A stretch of DNA of 64,000 nt from Roseateles sp049532965 (GCF_049532965.1 NZ_CP186694.1:1550001-1614000); one strand, 5' to 3'; shown: positions 34,546 through 43,676, counted from the first letter of the stretch. The notes: generated from the sequence alone by a model not told the origin. Made by a program: numbers and translations.

Positions 34546-35856
34546 TCAGGGAACCACGACGCCCATACGGCGCAGTTGCTCGTTCTGCACACGGGACGGG
34601 GCGCGAAGATCAAGTGGGTAATCCGGATGCATCCACGACAGCGCGTGCGCCGCGACGGCCCGGAGCGCCTGTGGCTGATCAGATGCCGGGTGAAGCACCG
34701 CGCGCAGGTGCTTCGCACTGACCTCCTTGCCCAGCAGGTGGCGTGAGCCGGCACCGCTGACTTGCAATGAAGCGACGTGGGCTGCAATCCGCGCCGCATC
34801 CGGCAGTGGCAAACCGGCATCTCCATCTGCTCGCGACGCGCTCAGTGGAGCGTCCAGGTCGATCTCGGGTTCCTCAAGTGCCAGGCCTTCCGCCTCGACG
34901 TCGATGCCGGTGATCGCCTGCCACGTCCAACCAGCCCATCGTGCTTCGCGCTCATCGTCCATCGCGGTGATGACGAAAGGCAAGTGGGCGGCGTCTCCAT
35001 GAGCCAGGATCGCCTCCAAAGCGAACCGGCGAGGCAAGCGATCGATCAATGCCCCCATGCCGGGATGCCCCGGCGGCGTGAACCACGCGAGATGCCTCAA
35101 CCAACGGCGCAGGCGGCGCTCGGCTTGAGCTCGAGGCCAGCCAGTAGACGACGCCCAGATCGCGGCTTGCTCGGTCACACACGGCCAGAGCTGGGCTGCA
35201 GCGACAGCGCGATCCGCTGGCTCGCCGCCATGTCCAAGCCGAGCAAGAGCGATGGCTGACTCGGCCCGGACGAAATGCACCTCGTCGTGGCCCAGGGCGG
35301 CGATGGCGCGTCGGTCCCCGACGCCTCCGGCCCTGCAAGCAGCTGCGCGCACATGCCCGTCCGGATGTTGCGTCCACATCGAGACTCCGGGCACGTCCTC
35401 CCGGACGAGCGCCGAAGCTCGCAGTGCAATCACGATATTGACCGGACTCTCAGAGGACAAAGCCTCTCGAATCCAGTTCGCTCGCTTCTCGGGCGCCGTC
35501 CATGCCAAGGCGGAAATCGCACCCCGGCCAAGCACATCGACGTGAACTCCAATGCTGCGCATTACGCTGGACATCTCCGGCGTAAAGGCACCGTTTCCAT
35601 GCTCCAGCGCCAGCAACATGGCGACAAACGCCTCGCCCGGCTTCCGCCAGCGCTCAAGATTGCCCAGCGCGATTTGGGCACCAACTTCCCCCGCAGCCAT
35701 CAGGCCCTCAAGGTGGGCGCCAAGTAGATCCTGAAAGGAAGATACGCTCTCCGCGCGCAAAAGAACGGACAAAGTCGCGCCGTCGATCTGGCTCCAGTAG
35801 AAGGCGGCGTCATCGGCATGACGGCGCACGATCGGAAGAATCATGGCCGGCTTCAT
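34546..35856 (-). CDS. TIGR02270-family HEAT-repeat-like protein, module 2
   Basis: A 436-residue paralogue of the protein at 26674-27984, with the same layout: N-terminal DDAAFYWSQIDGATLS (compare EAAFLWTQRRDAL), HEAT-like middle (GRGAISALAWTAPEKRANWI; HVRAAACRAGGVGDRRAIAAL), the WAGWTWQAITGIDVEAEGL segment matching the other copy's CLITGADVNTDGL, an acidic bridge, and the tail LLGKEVSAKHLRAVL. In this module it follows the putative immunity gene instead of preceding the effector. Start ATG 35856; earlier codons to 35952 overlap the preceding gene. Confidence 0.82.
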   Translation of the reverse strand: MKPAMILPIVRRHADDAAFYWSQIDGATLSVLLRAESVSSFQDLLGAHLEGLMAAGEVGAQIALGNLERWRKPGEAFVAMLLALEHGNGAFTPEMSSVMRSIGVHVDVLGRGAISALAWTAPEKRANWIREALSSESPVNIVIALRASALVREDVPGVSMWTQHPDGHVRAAACRAGGVGDRRAIAALGHDEVHFVRAESAIALARLGHGGEPADRAVAAAQLWPCVTEQAAIWASSTGWPRAQAERRLRRWLRHLAWFTPPGHPGMGALIDRLPRRFALEAILAHGDAAHLPFVITAMDDEREARWAGWTWQAITGIDVEAEGLALEEPEIDLDAPLSASRADGDAGLPLPDAARIAAHVASLQVSGAGSRHLLGKEVSAKHLRAVLHPASDQPQALRAVAAHALSWMHPDYPLDLRAPSRVQNEQLRRMGVVVP

Positions 35857-35887
35857 CGCACTGCAGAACCCAATGCGTCCATGCGCA

Positions 35888-36943
35888 TCACGCTTCCGGC
35901 TCGCCGTCAAACAGCACGTTCCACGTGCTGCCGTCATACATCGTGGCGCCATACATACCAGCGATCAGCAAATGCTTGCCATCCGGCGAGAGATCGAGGC
36001 GATGAGCATGGGGGGCCGAATCCACCGGCATCGCATCACGCTTGGCATGGTGGGCGCCGACCATCGCACCGTCTTCGAGCACGAAGCAGCCTGCGGAATC
36101 GTTGCTGCAGTACAAGCGCCCGTTGAACCAAACCGAATCTTGATACGGCATCGAGTTGTCAGCCTGGACGATTCGCTCCCACTCCTGATCGCGACCTTTC
36201 CACACCGAACCGCGGATATCGGTGATATAGGCGGTTCCGTCCGGCGCGACGGCCACGGTATGGAGACGAACGTTCCCTGGGAAAGGCATCTGTGACCAGC
36301 GTCCCCCATGTCGACGCCACACCGCCCCCCCACTGCCGACGGCATACATGTCATCCTCCGACAAACCTGCCAGGTCGTGGAATGACGAATCGCCGATTGC
36401 GGCCAGCGCGGTCTCGCGGTTGCTGCTGCCGATCTCGGCGGGAATCGGAATATCTATGTGCTCCTTCCACTGCTGCGCGCCAGTACGCTCGAAGATTCGG
36501 AAGGGTCCACCCACCGCGAAGACAGTCGAACCGACACGCACAGTTTTCAGCGCGCCGCAGCCGAATTCGCTGTAAGCATCGGGACTGAGCTTGCGAACCT
36601 CGAAAGGAATGTTCTCTTCGCGCCCCTTGTAGGCCTTCGGCTTGTAGGAGTAGACCTCCAGCCCGACCCCAACCGCAACGAACTCCGTCTCCTGAGGCGC
36701 CCAGGCGCTTGACAGCTGCGATCCCACACCCAAGCCGTTCGCAGAAAGGGAAAAGAAACGGGTCTCCACTGGATTCGCAACCTTCACGGCCAGCAAACGA
36801 ATCTGGAACCCATCCTCCATCTGAGCGTCATCATCCAGCTCTTCAAAGAGCAGGAAGCCCAGCCGCCCTGCCTCAAATCCGATGGTGCAGTCGCGGATGA
36901 AATATCCCGACATGAAACGATTCCAAGACTCTCGATCGAACAT
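35888..36943 (-). CDS. Putative beta-propeller immunity protein for the GHH nuclease effector
   Basis: A 351-residue cytoplasmic protein with repeating beta-strand blocks suggestive of a propeller: TVRVGSTVFAVGGPFRIFER; DLAGLSEDDMYAVGSGGAVWRR; HTVAVAPDGTAYITDIRGSVW; DSVWFNGRLYCSNDSAGCF; RLDLSPDGKHLLIAGMYGA. It has no signal peptide, which suits neutralising a cytoplasmic nuclease. It starts at ATG 36943 with an AGGAG site, 20 bases after the stop of the effector gene, the standard effector-immunity order. I recognise no named immunity family; the assignment rests on position and size. Confidence 0.72.
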   Translation of the reverse strand: MFDRESWNRFMSGYFIRDCTIGFEAGRLGFLLFEELDDDAQMEDGFQIRLLAVKVANPVETRFFSLSANGLGVGSQLSSAWAPQETEFVAVGVGLEVYSYKPKAYKGREENIPFEVRKLSPDAYSEFGCGALKTVRVGSTVFAVGGPFRIFERTGAQQWKEHIDIPIPAEIGSSNRETALAAIGDSSFHDLAGLSEDDMYAVGSGGAVWRRHGGRWSQMPFPGNVRLHTVAVAPDGTAYITDIRGSVWKGRDQEWERIVQADNSMPYQDSVWFNGRLYCSNDSAGCFVLEDGAMVGAHHAKRDAMPVDSAPHAHRLDLSPDGKHLLIAGMYGATMYDGSTWNVLFDGEPEA

Positions 36944-36963
36944 CTCTTGAACTCCTTGCGAAA

Positions 36964-38220
36964 TCAATCTTCGGTCCCATCGTCCTGAGCCTCAGGCTGA
37001 GCGCCCGTGCCGTCGTGGGGTGTGACCTTTGCGTCCTTGCAGTCAGGGCAGCCAGGCTTCTTGCTCGCCGCTTCACCGCAGTAATACGAGTCCAGTTGCT
37101 CCTGCAGGCATCTCTTGCTGCATCCGTACATCCTGGAAATTTCGTCCACCAGCAAATCACGAGCGTCGGTGTAGGGCATGTCCTTCTTACCGGCAACACC
37201 TTTGAACGCCAGCTTTGCCTTCGTCAGGGCATGCATCGCGCCGTGGGACCCCATGTGCTGGTTGTTGCCCTCAACGCAGATTGTCGGCGACCCTGCCTCG
37301 GTGTAGCCGTCCCAGCAATCCCGCGTCGGAATCTTGCTGCGAGGCATCGATTTGATCTTGCCCTTCGCATCGACGTTCTTTGGATCCGCCGCCCAGGCCG
37401 ACTTCGCTGCGTCTGCCCTGGCTCCGCTGTCGCGGAACATTGCGTCGGGGAGTAAATGGTGGCCCGTCTGTCCCGGGCAGCACCCCTTCCCTGCCCACTT
37501 TGCCGCGCCATCCTTGTTGAATGGCACCAGCATGCACTTACGTGCACGTAGGCAAGGGTCAGCCGCAGCGTAAGCAGTCTGGATGTCCGCCATCACGTTG
37601 TTGGCGACCTTCTTCCGATCAGCCTCGCTGAGCTTGTCGAAGTTCTTGAGCTTGTCCTTGTACTGGTTGAGCGTTCCAGAAATCTTTGCGCCGGCCTCTT
37701 TCAGTCGCTCGACCGTTCCCTTCAGCTCGTCGACCGTCTTGCGCATCTCGCCGATGCGCCCCGCGGCGTCGTAGGCTGTCACGGCGACATCAACCGCTGT
37801 CAGCACCCAGCCCACGATAGGAATCCAGCCAGTCAATCCACGCCGGACGGCCAGCTTGGCGATCTGTTTCCCGCTGTACTCGAGAATCTCCTGTTCGATC
37901 TTCGCGATCACCGAATCTTGCAGCGAGGTGCGAATGGCACTCAGCGAGGAAGTGATGTCACCGAACTCCTGGAACCATTCATTGAAGTTGCCCAGTCCAG
38001 GCTGGACCATCAACGGGCCACAGTGATCCAACACCCAGTCGCCGTCCTTGGCGGCGTTCTTGTGAGACAACCGGGACGCTGGACGCCCCGTGCCGCGTCC
38101 CTTGTTCTTTGCGTCGGCCGCGCACTTCTTTTCCATCTGATCCTTGTCCTCGGCGCAGGCTTTCCTAGCGGCGGCCGTGTCAAGGTAATAGCTGGTCGGG
38201 GTATTCGCTGCTGATGCCAT
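36964..38220 (-). CDS. T6SS effector with GHH/HNH-type nuclease domain
   Basis: A 418-residue effector. Residues about 1-125 are charged and helical; about 128-155 form a hydrophobic stretch (GWIPIVGWVLTAVDVAVTAY); about 155-195 is a coiled coil. The toxin domain begins near 245 with GQTGHHLLPDAMF (His254, His255), and continues with PTICVEGNNQHMGSHGAMH (311-330), the pattern of HNH/EndoVII-fold GHH toxins. Several cysteines (CCPG, CSKRC, CPDC) might bind a metal. It has no DUF4150 domain of its own; a separate DUF4150 gene lies 7 bases upstream. Immunity gene downstream. Confidence 0.8.
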   Translation of the reverse strand: MASAANTPTSYYLDTAAARKACAEDKDQMEKKCAADAKNKGRGTGRPASRLSHKNAAKDGDWVLDHCGPLMVQPGLGNFNEWFQEFGDITSSLSAIRTSLQDSVIAKIEQEILEYSGKQIAKLAVRRGLTGWIPIVGWVLTAVDVAVTAYDAAGRIGEMRKTVDELKGTVERLKEAGAKISGTLNQYKDKLKNFDKLSEADRKKVANNVMADIQTAYAAADPCLRARKCMLVPFNKDGAAKWAGKGCCPGQTGHHLLPDAMFRDSGARADAAKSAWAADPKNVDAKGKIKSMPRSKIPTRDCWDGYTEAGSPTICVEGNNQHMGSHGAMHALTKAKLAFKGVAGKKDMPYTDARDLLVDEISRMYGCSKRCLQEQLDSYYCGEAASKKPGCPDCKDAKVTPHDGTGAQPEAQDDGTED

Positions 38221-38227
38221 TGCGAAC

Positions 38228-38614
38228 TCAGGAGTGGTTGTGGGTCATCGGATCCAGATGACGGCACACATTGAGGCCTTCGACCTTGACGTCAGAACTC
38301 CAGTTCACGAAGTAGGCGTCCCCGGTAATGGTGTGCGTCGCAACTCCCATTGCAAAGCTACGCGTCGCGGGCTCATTGCCAGTGGACTTCGTGAGAAAGG
38401 ATTTATCGCGCAACGCCAGTGGCTTGCGGCAGATGAACACCGTCGAGCTGCCCTTGGTCAGCTTTGTCGCGAAGGCCGTGTTGCCGTACGGGATGACGAC
38501 TGGACCGGCCGCAGGCGCGGGCGGACTCCAACATGGATCGGGGCCGATGATCGCTTTGCCATCGGCGGCCTTGGAACAGATCTCGTTGTCGTTCGCATAG
38601 ACGTGGGTTTCCAT
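38228..38614 (-). CDS. Stand-alone PAAR-like DUF4150 protein
   Basis: A 128-residue DUF4150 spike-tip protein: ETHVYANDNEICSKAADGKAI at the start (in two parts), then GPVVIPYGNTAFATKLTKGS, TVFICRKPLALRDKSFLTKSTGNEP, and the ending YFVNWSSDVKVEGLNVCRHLDPMTHN. The last line matches the conserved DUF4150 C-terminus. It would sharpen VgrG2 and carry the GHH effector encoded next to it. ATG at 38614; starts 4 bases past the stop of the ketosynthase-like gene. Confidence 0.88.
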   Translation of the reverse strand: METHVYANDNEICSKAADGKAIIGPDPCWSPPAPAAGPVVIPYGNTAFATKLTKGSSTVFICRKPLALRDKSFLTKSTGNEPATRSFAMGVATHTITGDAYFVNWSSDVKVEGLNVCRHLDPMTHNHS

Positions 38615-38618
38615 GGCA

Positions 38619-39725
38619 TCAATCCGCATTGGCCCAGAGGGGCCGCATTTCAAGAATCAGGGCAGCGCGCAGGCCCCGGTCGTCAGCCATATGCATGACG
38701 GGGTAGGAAGATGTCGAGACCGGCCACTCACGCGGCCGCGAAGCGCGGCTGGCTCGATGCCAAAGGTACGCAATCGCCGCAGGACCGAGTGCTGCACCAA
38801 CCTCGCCGAGCCCACTTGCCGGCGTGATGTGTACCAGTTGGCGACCGCCATTCAAGAGGCGGGAGAAGGCCAACGCCGCCTCGCGGGCATAGAACGCTTC
38901 GCCGTTGATGTCACTGACACGCATGGCAAGATCAGCAACGCGCACGTTCGCGGCGTCGCACGCCGCACGCACCGCTGCAGTCAAGCCTTCGGCGCGATTC
39001 GGAACAGCGCCATCCCAGTTACCGGCCTCTTGAGCGGCTCCCACGCCTCGCAGACCGAGGGGACCGCCTTGTCCCCGCGCCACCAGCACGGCTGCGGCGG
39101 CTTCTCCCGGGAAGAATCCGTCCGGGTTCCCCGGGACCTGCAGACGCTCGTCGTGCAGCAGTTGATTGATCCGCCTTGCATTGAGGAGACTGCTTGCCCC
39201 CGCCATCAGCACATGACGGGGCCCGTCCTTTTCCTCCAACAGCCGCTGCGCGCGCGAGCACAGCGCCGCAAAGCCGGCACGTCCCGAAGGAAGGACGGCG
39301 CTTTGGGAGTTGAACCGCAGGCCGGTCAGTTCTCCGAATCTTGTGAAGAGCTCTGCCCCCCACGTTCCCGGGGCGTCATCGACATCGCCGCAGAGCAGGA
39401 GCAGCGCGCACTCCGCCGGATCAAAACCTGCGCGGTGGGCTGGTGGCACCGCGTGGAGCGCATCCTGCACAGCGACCGCCAGCCATTTCGCCACGCGCCC
39501 GACGCCCCAAGACTTTTCGCCCGGCAATCGCGCAACTCGCACCGGATCTCCTGCGTTGGTCTGAAACTCGCTCTCCTGAAAGTGGTCGAGGTTGGCGAGC
39601 AATGCCGGTGAGGCGGCATCCAGGCGCTGCCCCACGGCGCAGCACAGGCCGGCAGCGACCACGTCGAGATCCAGCCGCACGGCGCGCGCCTCGCCGACGT
39701 CCAGGGCAGAGTGACTGTTCTTCAT
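38619..39725 (-). CDS. Ketosynthase-like T6SS accessory protein, module 2; catalytic residues missing
   Basis: A 368-residue paralogue of the protein at 27981-29099. Thiolase-fold marks: VLPSGRAGFAALCSRAQRLL at the elbow region, HVLMAGASSLLNA, PDGFFPGEAAAAVLVA, and SDINGEAFYAREAALAF, which parallels DMNGEAYRADEY in the other copy. The nucleophile cysteine is missing at the elbow (LPSGRAG) and the catalytic-histidine motif reads GEVGAAL, so it too should be non-enzymatic. The ATG at 39725 is preferred; the open frame to 39944 overlaps the DUF2169 gene. Sits between DUF2169 and DUF4150 genes. Confidence 0.74.
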   Translation of the reverse strand: MKNSHSALDVGEARAVRLDLDVVAAGLCCAVGQRLDAASPALLANLDHFQESEFQTNAGDPVRVARLPGEKSWGVGRVAKWLAVAVQDALHAVPPAHRAGFDPAECALLLLCGDVDDAPGTWGAELFTRFGELTGLRFNSQSAVLPSGRAGFAALCSRAQRLLEEKDGPRHVLMAGASSLLNARRINQLLHDERLQVPGNPDGFFPGEAAAAVLVARGQGGPLGLRGVGAAQEAGNWDGAVPNRAEGLTAAVRAACDAANVRVADLAMRVSDINGEAFYAREAALAFSRLLNGGRQLVHITPASGLGEVGAALGPAAIAYLWHRASRASRPREWPVSTSSYPVMHMADDRGLRAALILEMRPLWANAD

Positions 39726-39729
39726 CGCT

Positions 39730-40854
39730 TCATTCACTCTGTACTTCTTCCACACCTTGAGCCGGCACGTCGTCGCGACATCCGGCGCAGCCGCCACCGA
39801 GACGTTGCCTATCCCACCAGACGGGATCAATGGGGCCAATGGCGACCTGCTTGATCTCCTGAAGCCGCCGCAAAATGGGCAAGGTGGCCCGCCAGACCAC
39901 GCTGAAACGTCCGCGATCGACGTCGAAGAACAGCGTGTCGACATGGGCGGAAGGTGCAGCCTGGCTGAAATCGTTACGCAGCACCCTCACCTGCATATCG
40001 AGCTTAGGTAACGCGAATCTCAGGTCAGGCCGCCCCTGCATCAGGTGCACGAGACGCACTGGCTCGCCGCCACGCGGATATGACATCTGCTGATCCAGTG
40101 GCGCGCATTGATTGAATTGGTCATCAAAGTCTCTCGGCAGCAGCGGGAACACGTCATGCTGCCAGACGGCATCGTAGGTACCTGCGAAACCTCTGCGCGG
40201 CTGCCAATGCCTGCCCACGGCGCTCAGCGCGACGGGTAATCCGTTGGCCGTCGGCCGCTCCAACGGATGTTCGACGGACATCAACTGAGGTGCGGAAGCT
40301 CCGGCGAGTTGAGCCATCGTCTCCATGCCGGCGAAGCCCACGCCCACCGGGTTGGAGTCCAACACCTCGCACAGGCGCTGCCCATCACGTTCGTGCCAAC
40401 GGGCGCCGCCAAAGGCTCGACCAAAGTGCATCGGCACCTGCAAGAACGGCTCGGGGTCGCCCAGCCGATAGCCTTGGGGGTCGTTGCCGGAGCCAGTCCA
40501 TCGCCGAGGGCCCGTCACACGGACACGCTTGAGCACAGAGCCGACCTCAAACCCTGCAACCAGATCACGGGTCGCCACGCCACCCGGCGCATAGGCTGTC
40601 GCGTCAAAGATGATGTCGCACCGAGGTTTGAACCTGGCGAGATCTGCCCCATAGCGCAGCGGCGACTCCCCGGGATCGCCAAAGTACTCGTCCACCAGAA
40701 CAATCGGTTCGGGGGAAAGCGGCCGCGGCCGTTGACCCTCATCCGGAATGTTCCAGGTCGCCTTGACGACAACCACGAGATGATCGCGACCGGTCACATC
40801 CGGTGCCACAGTCACTTCCGTCGCAAGATGGCGGGATCCGACCTCGACCTGCAC
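39730..40854 (-). CDS. DUF2169-family T6SS adaptor-like protein, module 2
   Basis: A 374-residue paralogue of the protein at 29101-30162. Shared marks: DHLVVVVKATWNIPDEG, FDATAYAPGGVATRDL, VRVTGPRRWTGSG, MHFGRAFGGARWHE, and RRGFAGTYDAVWQHDVFPLL followed by DQQMSYPRGGEPV. A cysteine-containing C-terminal extension (GGGCAGCRDDVP) is absent from the other copy. The start is GTG at 40854, 9 bases after the DUF6484 stop. By family context it should help load the GHH effector or DUF4150 tip onto VgrG2. Confidence 0.87.
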   Translation of the reverse strand: MQVEVGSRHLATEVTVAPDVTGRDHLVVVVKATWNIPDEGQRPRPLSPEPIVLVDEYFGDPGESPLRYGADLARFKPRCDIIFDATAYAPGGVATRDLVAGFEVGSVLKRVRVTGPRRWTGSGNDPQGYRLGDPEPFLQVPMHFGRAFGGARWHERDGQRLCEVLDSNPVGVGFAGMETMAQLAGASAPQLMSVEHPLERPTANGLPVALSAVGRHWQPRRGFAGTYDAVWQHDVFPLLPRDFDDQFNQCAPLDQQMSYPRGGEPVRLVHLMQGRPDLRFALPKLDMQVRVLRNDFSQAAPSAHVDTLFFDVDRGRFSVVWRATLPILRRLQEIKQVAIGPIDPVWWDRQRLGGGCAGCRDDVPAQGVEEVQSE

Positions 40855-40863
40855 ACCCGCCCC

Positions 40864-41412
40864 TTAGTTCACATGCACCGACCCACCGACGATGCGCTGC
40901 GTAGCGCTCGCATGGCTGGTGATGTAGGTCCCACGCAGTTGGATACGCCCATCGGCCATAAGCACAATGCATGCTTCGCCGCAACGCAACTCAAGTTCCT
41001 CGGTAGCCTCAATCACATCACGGCGCCCGTCAGCGATGATCACGAGACCGTCATGCGCTGCCTCGGTCTCGTGCTGCTGGAGCTTCGTCCCGGGCTCCGT
41101 CTCGACACCGTTCCACAGCAGTCCGAGCACGATCGCCGCCCCGCCGGGGAGCACGCTCAGCGCCACGCCCTGGCCCTCCTGCGCGGTCGTCAGCGGTACC
41201 AAGCTGTGCGCCACGCTCACGACGCCAAGTCCCGCCACGTGCGCGGCGCCCACGGTGCCCTGCGCTGGCGCTGCCTGGAGTGTGCCGATCACTATCTGGC
41301 CCGGCGCCGGCGCGGCCCCAGGCTGAGAACCCTGGTTCAGCAGCGCATGAAACGGCGACGCTTCCTGCGGCGCCGCCTCGAGGCCATGTATAGGCAAGTC
41401 GACTCGTTCCAC
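40864..41412 (-). CDS. DUF6484-type protein, module 2
   Basis: A 182-residue paralogue of the protein at 30185-30826, again coded one base after the vgrG stop. The N-terminus differs; the central part has GQIVIGTLQAAPAQGTVGAA and GVALSVLPGGAAIVLGLLW, and the C-terminus shares ELELRCGEACIVLMADGRIQ and LRGTYITSHASATQRIVGGS with the other copy. Position in both modules suggests an obligate VgrG partner. ATG 41412. Confidence 0.8.
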   Translation of the reverse strand: MERVDLPIHGLEAAPQEASPFHALLNQGSQPGAAPAPGQIVIGTLQAAPAQGTVGAAHVAGLGVVSVAHSLVPLTTAQEGQGVALSVLPGGAAIVLGLLWNGVETEPGTKLQQHETEAAHDGLVIIADGRRDVIEATEELELRCGEACIVLMADGRIQLRGTYITSHASATQRIVGGSVHVN

Positions 41413-41413
41413 G

Positions 41414-43501
41414 CTAGTTCTCCAGGATCTTCTTGCCTTTGACCGTCACCTCGCCATCAGCCTTGAAGGCCTGCTCGCCGGTGGTACCGACGCTCAGCGT
41501 GTGGCCATTGAGGATGATCGTGCCGTCGGATTTCATCGTGAGGTTGGCCTTGCCCACGGTCAGGTGAATCTCGTCCTTCGCCGTGACCGAGTACACCGCG
41601 CCGCTATTGATGGTGTAGTCCTTGCCTACCAGCGTCTTCTTGTACATGCCGATCTGGGCAGTCTGGTAGGCCCCGACCGTGGTGTTCATCATGGCGCCCA
41701 CCGTCGTCTGGTAGCCCAGCCCGATCGTCAACGCCTTGCCGAGACCGATCGTCTCCGCCTTGGCCATCGCGATCGTCTCGGCCTTGTTGCCGCCAATCGT
41801 CACCGACCGGTTGTCCCCGATCGAGATCGTCTCGTTGAGGTCCACCCGCTCCGTCCGGTTCTGATGGACCGTGATCGTCTCGTCCAGATCCACCGTCTCC
41901 GTCCGATTCCCCTTCACGAAGACCGTCTCATGCCGGTCGATCGTCTTGGTCCGGTCCCGGCCGACCCAGTGCGTCTCGTCGTTCTCGACCTCGATGTCCT
42001 GGTTCTTCTCCGCGTGAATCCACAGCTGCTCCGCGCCCTGCTTGTCCTCGAAGCGGATCGCGTTGGCGTTGCCATAGCTGCCGCCCTTGGTCGAGCGCGT
42101 CAGGAAGCCGCTCTGCGTCGCATTGGCCGGCAGGTCCCACGGCGGCAGGTTCTCGCCGTTGTAGGTGCGGCCGATGATGATCGGCGCATCGGGATCGCCC
42201 TCGATGAAGCCGACGATGACCTCCTGCCCGATGCGCGGGATGTGGATGCCGCCGAAGTTGGACCCCGCCCACGGATGCGCCACGCTCACCCAGCACGAGC
42301 TGCGCTCGTCGCGCTTGCCGCGCCGGTCCCAGTGGAACTGCACCTTCACCCGGCCGAACTTGTCGGTGTGGATCTCCTCGCCCGCCGGTCCCGTCACGAT
42401 GGCCGTCTGCGGCCCCGACACCAGCGGCTTGGGCGTGCGTCGCCCGGGCCGGAACTGCTGCTGCGCCGGAATGCAGCTGAAGCTGCAGCGCAGCGATGTC
42501 TCGCCCGAGCCCGATTCGTTCGCGGCCTGATGCAGGCTCAGCTGCGTGCCCGTCACCAGGTACTGCGCGTTCTCGGTGTCCCGCGGATGCCGCGTCAGCG
42601 ACAGCAGGTGCCCCGTGTGCACGCCCTGCGCATTGGTCGTGCCGTCGTAGGTCTCGTAGCCGCTCTGCAGCTCGTCCAGGCGGTCCTCCACATACTGCGA
42701 GCCATCCCCGGCCTGGATGTAGCCGCCCGGGTAATCGAAGATCTCGCCGTCCGAGAGGTCGTAATCGCGCTTGACCATCTGGCTGGTCTCCAGCGCGCTC
42801 GACGGCTTCTGGAAGTCGTAATCGGTGATCACCACCTTGCCCGGCCGCACGCACTGCGCGCCGCTCCAGCCCTGCACGTACTCCAGTTGCGGCGCCGCCT
42901 GCGACTCCGACCCATAGAACGGCAGCGACTCGCATCCCGGCTTCGCGTCGTGCCCGCTGGCCGAGTCGCACAGCACCACCTTGTGCCCGCTCTCGTCGTG
43001 CTCGACGTACCAGTAGATGCCCTCGTGCTCCAGCAAGCGCGCCACGAAGTTGAAGTCGGTCTCGCGGTACTGCACGCAGTAGTTCCAGGTCCGGTACGGG
43101 CGCAGCAGCTTGAACTCGTAGCGCGCCACCGGGTGGTCCTCGAACACCTGCTTGACGATGTCCGGCACCGACATCTCCTGGAAGATGCGGCAGTCCGACG
43201 TGCGCGACAGCAGCCACAGCCACGGCTTGAGCTGCATCTCGTAGACGCAGTACTTGCCCTCGAAGCCACGCTGCGCGAAGCGCGTCACGTAGCCGCTGAG
43301 GTAGCGCGGCGCATCCTCGCGCAGCGCGATCGTCAGCGTCGCCGGCTTGCCCAGCAGTTCAGAGGCCAGGATGTCCTTGCGCTCGCTCAGCAGCGTCAGC
43401 GTGGTGTCTCCAGCATCGCTCAGGCCCTCGCGCGACGCGCAGGAGTGCACGCGCAGGATGTCGTCGGGCAAGGCGGTTTTGAGGCGGAACGGTGAGGCCA
43501 T
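41414..43501 (-). CDS. vgrG: T6SS spike protein VgrG (TssI), module 2
   Basis: A 695-residue spike protein very similar to VgrG1 over the first ~480 residues (LLSRTSDCRIFQ, YCVQYRETDFNFVARLLE, GIYWYVEHD, KVQFHWDRRGK, IPRIGQEVIVGFIEGDPDAP). The beta-repeat needle (about 500-600) has its own repeat pattern (NRTETVDLDETITV; NRTERVDLNETISI), and the C-terminal end (NLTMKSDGTIILNGHTLSV) is unrelated to that of VgrG1. The tip difference fits delivery of different cargo. ATG 43501. A long plus-strand open frame on the opposite strand is a GC shadow. Confidence 0.95.
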   Translation of the reverse strand: MASPFRLKTALPDDILRVHSCASREGLSDAGDTTLTLLSERKDILASELLGKPATLTIALREDAPRYLSGYVTRFAQRGFEGKYCVYEMQLKPWLWLLSRTSDCRIFQEMSVPDIVKQVFEDHPVARYEFKLLRPYRTWNYCVQYRETDFNFVARLLEHEGIYWYVEHDESGHKVVLCDSASGHDAKPGCESLPFYGSESQAAPQLEYVQGWSGAQCVRPGKVVITDYDFQKPSSALETSQMVKRDYDLSDGEIFDYPGGYIQAGDGSQYVEDRLDELQSGYETYDGTTNAQGVHTGHLLSLTRHPRDTENAQYLVTGTQLSLHQAANESGSGETSLRCSFSCIPAQQQFRPGRRTPKPLVSGPQTAIVTGPAGEEIHTDKFGRVKVQFHWDRRGKRDERSSCWVSVAHPWAGSNFGGIHIPRIGQEVIVGFIEGDPDAPIIIGRTYNGENLPPWDLPANATQSGFLTRSTKGGSYGNANAIRFEDKQGAEQLWIHAEKNQDIEVENDETHWVGRDRTKTIDRHETVFVKGNRTETVDLDETITVHQNRTERVDLNETISIGDNRSVTIGGNKAETIAMAKAETIGLGKALTIGLGYQTTVGAMMNTTVGAYQTAQIGMYKKTLVGKDYTINSGAVYSVTAKDEIHLTVGKANLTMKSDGTIILNGHTLSVGTTGEQAFKADGEVTVKGKKILEN

Positions 43502-43563
43502 AGGTCTTCCAGGATCTCCCTGGACGACACGGTAGGGGGCGCCTATCGCGCGCGAAAGAGGCG

Positions 43564-43571
43564 AAAGTCAC
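43564..43571 (-). promoter_or_regulatory. T6SS control motif upstream of vgrG2
   Basis: AAAGTGACTTTCG on the minus strand (core GTGACTTT), 63 bases before the vgrG2 ATG, with CTACCGTG 28 bases further, as at vgrG1. It lies in the 175-base divergent gap shared with the plus-strand effector gene. Confidence 0.6.
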
Positions 43572-43676
43572 TTTGGGCGCCGCCCTTCGCCCGCTACCGT
43601 CCGTCCTCATCCGTTCCGCATGAGGGGCAGGACTTGCGCTGCCCGAAACATCCGGTTTCGATTCCAGGAGATTCCC

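Noticed and set aside
41501..43495. 664-codon open frame antisense to vgrG2
   Set aside because: Shadow of the VgrG coding strand; no domain and no ribosome-binding site.
43540..43575. TTCG pairs resembling Hrp/PIP boxes near the vgrG2 start
   Set aside because: Spacing is 4-6 bases, not the ~16 expected for those boxes; no type III genes are present.
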